From Pseudomonadota bacterium (GTDB lineage Bacteria; Pseudomonadota; Alphaproteobacteria; Sphingomonadales; Sphingomonadaceae), in the NCBI GenBank assembly GCA_023417515.1, contig JAEZFL010000132.1, positions 4,986 to 68,985 on the forward strand: a DNA stretch of 64,000 nt, read 5' to 3'. Both the position numbers and the translations under genes were made by a program. Of this stretch, positions 25,760-33,200 are shown piece after piece (position 1 is the first letter of the stretch; each line of letters starts with the position of its first letter). The notes below the pieces were generated by a model. It was not told the DNA's origin. It made no database searches and saw only the letters and a program-made list of their open reading frames with translations.

Positions 25760-26214
25760 TTCACGCGAAGCCGCGAAGACGCGAAGGAGGCGGGGTTGGT
25801 GGGTGATCTTCGCGATGTCGAAGAGCTTGCCCGAATCGCCATCGATTGCGGCTTCAAGATTCACGAGCGGCTGGGGCCGGGGCTACTCGAGAGTGTCTAT
25901 GAGGCCATTCTTGCCGCCAGTCTCGAGCGGTCAGATATCAAGGCCGATCGGCAGAAGCCGATCGACATTCAGTTTGACGACCTGACCTTCCTCGACAGCT
26001 TTCGGGTCGACCTTCTCCTCAATGATCGGCTCATCATCGAAGTGAAATCCATCGAAGCGCTGGGCAAAGTGCATGGGAAGCAGGTTCTGACCTACCTGGG
26101 TCTCATGGACCTGCCCCTGGGCCTGCTTATGAATTTCGGAGCAGCGACCTTTCGCGAGGGGGTGAAGCGCGTCGTCAACAACCATAGCTTCGCGTCTTCG
26201 CGGCTTCGCGTGAA
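25760..26214. mobile_element. Unit bounded by a perfect 27-bp inverted repeat
   Basis: The 27 bases at 25760-25786 recur exactly in inverted orientation at 26188-26214, and the match extends a few bases outward (GGTT / AACC with one base missing). Each arm is itself built from repeated CGCGAAG words. Between them lies only the GxxExxY gene, whose ribosome site touches the left arm and whose C-terminal codons run through the right arm. No target-site duplication was found. Whether it moves is an inference. Confidence 0.5.
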
Positions 26215-26245
26215 CCAGCCTTTTTCCTCCGGCCTGCCGCAGTGA
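25799..26245 (+). CDS. GxxExxY protein (PDDEXK_3 nuclease-like)
   Basis: A 148-residue protein of the GxxExxY family. The name-giving GLLESVY occurs near residue 29, and a PDDEXK-type core is visible: FRVDLLLNDRLIIEVKS supplies the D and E-x-K residues. A nuclease role is predicted for the fold but undemonstrated for the family. GTG 25799 sits eight bases after AGGAGG; TTG 25796 is an alternative. The end (SFASSRLRVN and beyond) is encoded by the right inverted repeat, so the last 20 or so residues are probably not part of the fold. Confidence 0.82.
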   Translation: MGDLRDVEELARIAIDCGFKIHERLGPGLLESVYEAILAASLERSDIKADRQKPIDIQFDDLTFLDSFRVDLLLNDRLIIEVKSIEALGKVHGKQVLTYLGLMDLPLGLLMNFGAATFREGVKRVVNNHSFASSRLRVNQPFSSGLPQ

Positions 26246-26273
26246 CTGGCGCATCAGGGATCAGCTCCCTACA

Positions 26274-26302
26274 TTGACGGGAAGGGCGGCGTGGGTTAGA
26301 CG
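26274..26302 (+). promoter_or_regulatory. Candidate promoter of rpoZ
   Basis: TTGACG (26274-26279) and TAGACG (26297-26302) are spaced by 17 bases. The start would be near 26309, leaving a 36-base leader with GGAG seven bases before the rpoZ ATG. The -35 is good and the -10 partial. Confidence 0.4.
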
Positions 26303-26344
26303 CCCGCGCTTTCCCGGACAGCCAGTTTCTTTCGGAGTCGCTTC

Positions 26345-26686
26345 ATGGCGCGCGTTACTGTCGAAGATTGCGTCGACAAGATCCCCAACCGGTTCGATCT
26401 CGTTCTGCTCTCCGCTCAGCGGGCGCGGCAGATCTCTGGCGGCGCCGAGCTCACCATCGATCGCGACCGCGACAAGAACCCGGTCGTCGCCCTTCGCGAG
26501 ATCGCCGAGCAGACGGTGAAGCCGCGCGATCTCGAGGAAGCCCTCGTCTCCGGCCTGCAGCGCGTCCAGTTGGACGACGACGACGTCGCGGACGAAGTCG
26601 GCTCGCTCAGCCAGTCGGCCGAGGCGCTTCGTCTCACCGCCGCGGCCCCGCCGCGCAACAACAATGTGTCGGGCGACTACGAGTAA
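26345..26686 (+). CDS. rpoZ: RNA polymerase omega subunit
   Basis: The small assembly subunit of RNA polymerase, which contributes to the ppGpp site. The 113 residues open with the conserved [20 protein letters not shown], followed by AQRARQI and [12 protein letters not shown]. The C-terminal part after about residue 75 is a variable acidic tail, as is normal. The rsh gene for ppGpp metabolism lies 1.3 kb downstream, a linkage also seen in gammaproteobacteria (rpoZ-spoT) but here interrupted by ogt and hxlR. Confidence 0.95.
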   Translation: MARVTVEDCVDKIPNRFDLVLLSAQRARQISGGAELTIDRDRDKNPVVALREIAEQTVKPRDLEEALVSGLQRVQLDDDDVADEVGSLSQSAEALRLTAAAPPRNNNVSGDYE

Positions 26687-26701
26687 GCGGCGGGCGGCCC
26701 G

Positions 26702-27283
26702 ATGAGCGCCGCCAACCATATATTGTTCGACACGGCGATCGGCCGCTGCGGCATAGCCTGGCGCAGCGGCCTTGTCGTTTCCACGGCGCTTCCCGGCGAA
26801 GACGATGCCGCGACGATCCGCCACCTGCTGCGCCGGTTTCCTGAAGCCGTGGAAGCGGCGCCCGAGACCGTGGCCGCCGACGCAATCGCCATCGTGCAGC
26901 GCCTGCTCGACGGCGAATCCGTGAATCTCGGAATCATCCCGGTCGATCTCGACTGGTGCCCCGCCTTCGATCGGCGGATCTACGAATTGCTGCGCGAGGT
27001 GCCGACCGGAGCCACCGTCACTTATGGCGAGCTGGCCGCGCGAGCCGGCGCGCCGGGCGCGGCAAGGGCGGTGGGCATGGCGATGGGACGCAACCCGGTC
27101 CCGATCATCGTCCCCTGCCACCGAGTGCTGGCGGCCAGCGGCCGAAGCGGCGGCTTCTCCGCTCCCGGAGGAGTGACGACCAAGTTCAGGATCCTGCAGA
27201 TCGAGCAGGCGGGAAGGGGTTCGGAAGGGCTTCTGTTCGACCGCCTGCCGCTTGCAATTCCACCCTCGTCACCCCGGACCTGA
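26702..27283 (+). CDS. ogt: Methylated-DNA-protein cysteine methyltransferase
   Basis: A suicide repair protein that takes methyl groups from O6-methylguanine. The 193 residues hold an N-terminal domain and the catalytic C-terminal domain with the acceptor cysteine in PCHRVLAASG and the helix-turn-helix YELLREVPTGATVTYGELA (arginine finger region). It lies 16 bases after rpoZ. The last residues (SSPRT) are encoded by a REP-like repeat in which the stop falls; the core ends before that, so function should be intact. Confidence 0.93.
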   Translation: MSAANHILFDTAIGRCGIAWRSGLVVSTALPGEDDAATIRHLLRRFPEAVEAAPETVAADAIAIVQRLLDGESVNLGIIPVDLDWCPAFDRRIYELLREVPTGATVTYGELAARAGAPGAARAVGMAMGRNPVPIIVPCHRVLAASGRSGGFSAPGGVTTKFRILQIEQAGRGSEGLLFDRLPLAIPPSSPRT

Positions 27284-27350
27284 TCCTGGGTCTACCTTGG
27301 TGAGCGCGCCGGAAAAGCAGGTGGATGCCGGATCAAGTCCGGCATGACGG
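27267..27350. repeat. REP-like inverted repeat
   Basis: CGTCACCCCGGACCTGATCC at the left and GGATCAAGTCCGGCATGACG at the right are near-perfect inverted copies. This is the common alphaproteobacterial REP/BIME-type element. It lies between convergent ogt and hxlR genes and probably folds at transcript ends. Confidence 0.75.
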
Positions 27351-27357
27351 CCGAATT

Positions 27358-27837
27358 CTAGGCGGCCTGATCGGCGCGGCGGTCGAGCTCGCTGCGGTCG
27401 ACCCATTCCATGTCGCCGAGCTTGAGCAGGCGCCCGTCCGCCGAGCGCGGCGCCATTTCGGCGATGGGCTGACGGGTCGCGCGGTCGACGAGGACCGGGT
27501 TGCTCGGCCGGCAGTTGATCCATTTCTCGCCCCATTGGCGGAGCGACAGCAACACCGGCAGCAGGTCGCGGCCCTTCTCGGTCAGGCGGTAGGAGATTCG
27601 GCGCCGGTCGGCGGGATCCGGCTCGCGCTCGAGGATGGAATGCTCGACGAGCCGGGCGAGGCGGTTGGACAGGATGTTGCGCGCGATACCCAGCGTCGAC
27701 TGGAATTCCTCGAAATGCTTGAGGCCGTTGAACGCGCCGCGCAGGATCAGGAACGACCAGCGCTCGCCCACCGTGTCGAGGGCCGCGGCGATCGAGCATT
27801 GCCGCAACATCTCGCGGTGGCGATCGATATCCAGCAT
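27358..27837 (-). CDS. HxlR-type winged-helix transcriptional regulator
   Basis: A 159-residue regulator with the HxlR opening: CSIAAALDTVGERWSFLILR, then FEEFQSTLGIARNILSNRL (recognition helix region) and a wing ending DRRRISYRLTEKGRDLLPVL. It has a longer C-terminal tail than most HxlR proteins (about 45 residues). HxlR members usually sense electrophiles or redox and control adjacent genes. Divergent from rsh; an inverted repeat at 27854-27870, just upstream of its start, may be its operator. Confidence 0.87.
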   Translation of the reverse strand: MLDIDRHREMLRQCSIAAALDTVGERWSFLILRGAFNGLKHFEEFQSTLGIARNILSNRLARLVEHSILEREPDPADRRRISYRLTEKGRDLLPVLLSLRQWGEKWINCRPSNPVLVDRATRQPIAEMAPRSADGRLLKLGDMEWVDRSELDRRADQAA

Positions 27838-27853
27838 CCGGCATCCCGTTTCT

Positions 27854-27870
27854 TGTTCTGATCGGGAACA
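27854..27870. promoter_or_regulatory. Inverted repeat TGTTC-N7-GAACA
   Basis: TGTTC (27854-27858) and GAACA (27866-27870) are spaced by seven bases, 17 bases upstream of the hxlR start and between hxlR and rsh. It is a candidate autoregulatory operator. It is not a LexA box of the alphaproteobacterial kind, which has GTTC repeated in direct orientation. Confidence 0.35.
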
Positions 27871-27986
27871 TGCGCCTTTCCGTCCCGATCCGCAACCTAG
27901 CGGGGCGTGCCGGATAATCAGGGCAAGGCTCGGTCTTCTCGACATTTCCGTTGCATCCGGGCCGTGCCGCACCCCATCTACACAGC

Positions 27987-30074
27987 GTGCTGAGGCAATA
28001 TGAGCTGGTCGAAAAGGTCCGGGGCTACGATCCCGACGCCGATGAGGCGATGCTGAACCGCGCCTACGTCTTCTCGATGAAGGCCCATGGCAGCCAGAAG
28101 CGCGCCTCGGGCGATCCTTATTACAGCCATCCGATCGAGGTCGCCGGAATCCTCACCGACCTCCATCTCGACGACGAGACGATCGTCACCGCCATCCTCC
28201 ACGACACGATCGAGGACACCGTCGCGACCCGCGAGGAGATCGAGAAGCTGTTCGGCGACAATGTCGCTCGGCTCGTCGACGGAGTCACCAAGCTCTCCAA
28301 GATCGAGGCTCAGACCGAGAGCCAGCGGGCCGCGGAGAACCTTCGCAAGTTCCTGCTCGCCATGTCGGACGACATCCGGGTCCTGCTGGTGAAGCTCGCC
28401 GACCGCCTGCACAACATGCGCACGCTCCATCATATCAAGAACGAGGAGAAGCGCCGGCGGATCGCCCGCGAGACGATGGATATCTATGCGCCGCTCGCCG
28501 AGCGCATCGGCATGTACGAGTTCATGACCGAGATGCAGACGCTCGCCTTCCGCGAGCTCGAGCCGGCGGCCTATGAATCGATCACCAAGCGGCTGGAGCA
28601 GCTCCGCTCGGGCGGCGGCGGCGACCTCATCACCCGAATCGGCCGCGGCATCAAGGCGCATCTCGAGGCCAATGGTATCGAGGCCGAGGTCAAGGGCCGC
28701 GAGAAGCATCCCTATTCGATCTGGCGCAAGATGGCCGAGCGCCATGTCAGCTTCGAGGCCCTTTCTGACGTCATGGCGTTCCGCTGCATCGTCGACAGCG
28801 TCGAGGATTGCTACCGCACGCTCGGGCTCATCCACCAGCGCTGGCCGGTGGTGCCTGGCCGCTTCAAGGACTTCATCTCGACTCCCAAGCGCAACGGCTA
28901 CCGATCGCTCCACACGACAGTGATTCATGACGAGCGGATGCGGATCGAGGTGCAGATCCGGACCCATGAGATGCATGCGCAGGCCGAGTTCGGCCTCGCC
29001 GCCCACTGGGCCTACAAGCAGGGCGACATCGAGGCGACGACCGAGCATCCCTGGATCAGCGATCTGGTCGAAATTCTCGACCATGCGGCGACGGCCGAGG
29101 AGCTGCTCGAGCACACCCGTATGGCGATGTACCAGGACCGTATCTTCGCCTTTACGCCGAAGGGCGAGCTCATTCAGCTGCCCAAGGGCGCGACCGCCGT
29201 CGACTTCGCTTATGCGGTCCACACCGATCTCGGCGACCAGACGGTCGGCGCCAAGATCAACGGCCGCCTCGTGCCGCTTCGCACCGTCCTCGAGAATGGC
29301 GACCAGGTCGAGATCCTCGTCTCCAAGGCGCAGCACCCGCAGCCGGCCTGGCTCGGCTTCGTCATCACCGGCAAGGCGCGCGCCAACATCCGCCGCTGGG
29401 TCAAGTCCAAGGAGCGCGAGGAGACGGTCGCGCTCGGCCGCAAGATTTTCGACGAGATCACCCAGCGCCTGCCCGACCCGCTCGGCTGGGAGGCGATCGC
29501 CGAGGCGCTAAAGCGCCTTCACCTGCCCGACGACAATGCGCTGATGGAGGCGATCGCCACCAAGCGGATCGACGACGTCCAGGTGATGGAGGCGCTGCTC
29601 CCGGGCTCGACCCGAACGGGCTCGAAGCCGCCGCCGCAACGCACCGCCATATCGGTCAAGGGCCTGACCCCGGGGGTCGCCTTTCAGCTCGCCGACTGCT
29701 GCCATCCCATTCCCGGCGACCGAATCGTCGGGCTTCGCCGCGAGGGCGAGGGGATCGAGGTCCACACGATCAATTGCGACAGCCTTGCCGACGGCCAGGA
29801 CGCCGACTGGGTCGATCTCCACTGGGGCGACGAGACCGACGGCGGCACGGCGCGCCTGTGCCTCGTCATCGCCAACCAGCCCGGCTCGCTGGCGACCGTT
29901 GCCGGGATCATCGGCCGCGACGGCGCCAACATCATCAGCATGGAGCAGACCGCCCGCGACGGCGCCTTCCACACCTTCATGTTCGACGTCGAGGTTCATG
30001 ACGTCGAACATCTGATGCGCATCCTGGCGGCGCTTCGCGCCAGCGAGGTCGTGTCGAGCGCCGAGCGGCTCTAG
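27987..30074 (+). CDS. rsh: Bifunctional (p)ppGpp synthetase/hydrolase (RelA/SpoT family)
   Basis: The stringent-response enzyme that makes and degrades (p)ppGpp, 695 residues from GTG 27987 (MLRQYELVEKVRGYD). Domains in order: HD hydrolase (about 20-190) with catalytic HD in ILHDTIEDT; synthetase (about 230-350) with FISTPKRNGYRSLHT; TGS (about 385-445, FAFTPKGELIQLPKGATA); zinc-finger/RIS region with ADCCHPIPGD; ACT at the C-terminus. Both catalytic sites appear intact, as expected for the single Rsh of alphaproteobacteria. Confidence 0.95.
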   Translation: MLRQYELVEKVRGYDPDADEAMLNRAYVFSMKAHGSQKRASGDPYYSHPIEVAGILTDLHLDDETIVTAILHDTIEDTVATREEIEKLFGDNVARLVDGVTKLSKIEAQTESQRAAENLRKFLLAMSDDIRVLLVKLADRLHNMRTLHHIKNEEKRRRIARETMDIYAPLAERIGMYEFMTEMQTLAFRELEPAAYESITKRLEQLRSGGGGDLITRIGRGIKAHLEANGIEAEVKGREKHPYSIWRKMAERHVSFEALSDVMAFRCIVDSVEDCYRTLGLIHQRWPVVPGRFKDFISTPKRNGYRSLHTTVIHDERMRIEVQIRTHEMHAQAEFGLAAHWAYKQGDIEATTEHPWISDLVEILDHAATAEELLEHTRMAMYQDRIFAFTPKGELIQLPKGATAVDFAYAVHTDLGDQTVGAKINGRLVPLRTVLENGDQVEILVSKAQHPQPAWLGFVITGKARANIRRWVKSKEREETVALGRKIFDEITQRLPDPLGWEAIAEALKRLHLPDDNALMEAIATKRIDDVQVMEALLPGSTRTGSKPPPQRTAISVKGLTPGVAFQLADCCHPIPGDRIVGLRREGEGIEVHTINCDSLADGQDADWVDLHWGDETDGGTARLCLVIANQPGSLATVAGIIGRDGANIISMEQTARDGAFHTFMFDVEVHDVEHLMRILAALRASEVVSSAERL

Positions 30075-30291
30075 AGGACTTTGCGCGCCTTGTTCATGCT
30101 CGCGTAACTGAAACTAAACTATTCGGACCATTGTAGTTTTGGGGAAGTTGCCGGGTGCGGCAGCTGCATCGGCACGGCGCAGGCAATGCCGCGAGACGAG
30201 GACCAGCCCCTCACCAGGGATCCAGCACGTTCAGACATTGACGCCGGTCCTCGCTTGAGTCGATGACGGACCGGCCGTCCGCCAGGAGAGA
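30075..30291 (+). promoter_or_regulatory. Upstream region of the RTX metalloprotease gene
   Basis: This is one of the most AT-rich spots of the window (about 30105-30145), holding AAACTA and TAGTTT arms that could pair. Further down, TCGGCACGGCGCAGGCAA (30169-30186) has GG and GC ten bases apart as in sigma-54 promoters, but the flanking consensus bases are poor. GGAG precedes the tandem ATGs at 30292/30295. No gene is seen in this stretch. Confidence 0.35.
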
Positions 30292-33200
30292 ATGATGGCC
30301 GTTATTGTTGGTACGAATGGCAACGATTCCCTGACCGGCACGCCCCAGGACGATCATATCCAGGGCCTCGACGGCGACGACCGCCTCGACGGCGGCACCG
30401 GCAACGACATCCTGGAAGGCGGCCTCGGCGATGACGTCTATTATGTCGACTCTCCCCTGGACATCGTCCGGGAGGGCCTGAACGCCGGGCTCGACATCGT
30501 CTATGCGCGGGTCAGCTATGCGCTGCGGGCCGGGCAGCATGTCGAGCTTCTGGCGGCGGAGAATGGCGCCGGCACCGTCAGGATCGACCTCACCGGCAAC
30601 GAGCTGAACAACAGCATCGCCGGGAATGAAGGCGTCAACGTGCTCAACGGGGGCGCCGGCGACGACTTCCTGCGCGGCTATGGCGGCGACGACCGCCTCG
30701 ACGGCGGGGCCGGCAACGACATCATGGAGGGCGGCCTCGGCAACGACATATATTATGTCGACTCGGCGCGGGACATCGTCCGTGAAGGCGCCGGCGCCGG
30801 GCTCGACATCGTCTATGCGCGAGTGAGCTACACGCTGACCGCCGGGCAGCATATCGAGCTGCTGACGGCTGAGAACGGCGCCGGAACCGCTCGGATCGAC
30901 CTGACCGGCAACGAGCTGAACAACAGCATCGCCGGGACCGAAGGCGTCAACGTGCTCAACGGGGGCGCCGGCGACGACTTCCTGCGCGCTTATGGCGGCG
31001 ACGACCGTCTCGACGGCGGGGCCGGCAACGACATCATGGAAGGCGGCCTCGGCAACGACCTTTATTATGTCGACTCTCCCCTGGACATCGTCCGGGAGGG
31101 CCTGAACGCCGGGCTCGACATCGTCTATGCGCGGGTCAGCTATGCGCTGAGAGCCGGCCAGCATATCGAGCTGCTGACGGCTGAGAACGGCGCCGGAACC
31201 GCCCGGATCGACCTCACCGGAAACGAGCTGAACAACAGCATTGGCGGGACCGAAGGCGTGAACGCGCTGAATGGGGGCGCCGGCGACGACACCCTGCGCG
31301 CCTATGGCGGCGATGATCGGCTGGATGGCGGGCTCGGCAACGACCTCATGGAGGGCGGCACCGGCAACGACCTCTATTATGTGGACTCGGCGCTGGACGT
31401 GGTCCGCGAGGAGGCGAATGCCGGGCTCGACATCGTCTATGCCAGCGTCTCCTATGCGCTTGGGGCAGGCCAGCATGTCGAGGTCCTGTCGACGAGCAGC
31501 GGGGCCGGCACCGCCGCCATCGACCTCACCGGCAACGAGCTCAACAACAGCCTCGCCGGCAACGAGGGCGCGAACAGGCTGTCTGGCGGAGCGGGCGCAG
31601 ACACGCTCCGCGGCTATGGCGGCAACGACATTCTCGACGGCGGCGCGGGCCAGGACATCATGGAAGGCGGAGCGGGTGCGGACCGCTTCCGCTTCGGTGC
31701 CGCGGCCCATTCGGCGCTAGGCGCGTTCGACACGATCAGGGACTTCGAAACCGGCCTCGACCGGATCGATCTCACCGCGATCGACGCCAACATCCTGACC
31801 GGCGCGCGCGATACGTTCCGCTTCGTCGGAGCGGCGGGCTTCAGCGGCCAGGCGGGCGAGCTGCGCTACGTTCAAGCGGGCTCGGTGTTCGACCTCTATG
31901 CGGACCTCAACGGCGATCGTGTCGCCGACATGCACATCCGGGTCATCGGCAACGGCCTCGTGGTGGGCGACATCGACGGCGCCGTCGCCGCGCCGCCGCC
32001 CAACCGCGCGCCGGCGATCACGTCGGGAGCGGCCGCCAGCGTCGCCGAGAACAGCGCCGCCTCGACGATCGTCTACCAGGCCGTCGCCAGCGATCCGGAC
32101 GGCGACCCGATTACCTATCGTCTCAGCGGCCCCGATTCCGCCCTGCTCAGCATCGACGCCGTCTCGGGTGCGGTGCGGCTGCTGTCGTCGCCCAATTTCG
32201 AGGCGCGCAGCAGCTACAATTTCACCGTTCACGCCGATGACGGCCGCGGCGGCACCGCCGCGCAGACGGTCACGCTGAACATCCAGGACGTCAACGAGGC
32301 GCCGACGATCGCCTCGGGCACCACGGCCGCAGTGGCCGAGAACAGTGCCGCCTCGACGATCGTCTATCAGACCCTTGCCAGCGATCCGGACGGGGACCCG
32401 GTGACCTACCGCCTCAGCGGCACGGACGCGGCGCTGCTCAGCATCGATGCGAGCGGCGCGGTGCGGCTGATCACGCCGGCCAATTTCGAGGCCCGGAGCA
32501 GCTACAGCTTCACCGTCCACGCCGAGGACGGCCTCGGCGGGACCGACGCCCAGCCGGTGACATTGACCATCCAGGACGTCAACGAAGCCCCGGTCATCAC
32601 GTCCGGCACCACCGCGACGATCGCGGAGAACAGCCCGACATCGACCGTGGTCTATCAGGTCGTCGCGAGCGACCCCGAGGGCACCGCGCTGACCTATTCG
32701 CTGGGCGGCGCCGACGCGGCCCGGTTCACGATCGACCAGAATGGCGCGGTGCGCTTCATCCAGTCGCCCGATTTCGAGACGCGCAGCAGCTATTCCTTCT
32801 CGGTCCATGCCAGCGACGGCAGCCTCGTCGCGACGCGCGGCGTGACGGTCACGGTGACCGACGTCAACGAAAGCGTCGGCTCGACTCCGATCATCACCGA
32901 GACCAGCGCCGCCAATGACGCCATCGGCCAGGCGCAGGTCATCCAGCGCTCGCAGCTGGCGGTGGCCCCCAACCCGAACCTGGTCGACCAGAGCCTGCCG
33001 TCGGTGCAGATCAACGGCAGCGTATCGGTCCCCGGGGACAGCGACTATTACAGCATCACGCTCCAGGCCGGCGAGCTTCTGATCCTCGACGTCGACGGCA
33101 CCAATTCGCTCGACGCGTTCCTGCGAGTCTATGGCCCGAGCGGAGAGCTGCTGACCGAGAATGACGACGCGGGGACCTTCGACCCGGGCTCGAGCGCACA

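Noticed and set aside
25760..26214. An IS element or toxin-antitoxin pair
   Set aside because: There is only one gene, no transposase, no second small gene, and no target duplication was seen; kept as a repeat-bounded GxxExxY unit.
27854..27870. LexA box near rsh
   Set aside because: Alphaproteobacterial LexA sites are direct GTTC-N7-GTTC repeats; this one is inverted.
30439..31600. CRISPR-like or tandem satellite array
   Set aside because: The periodic repeats are in frame and encode RTX modules; there are no spacers.
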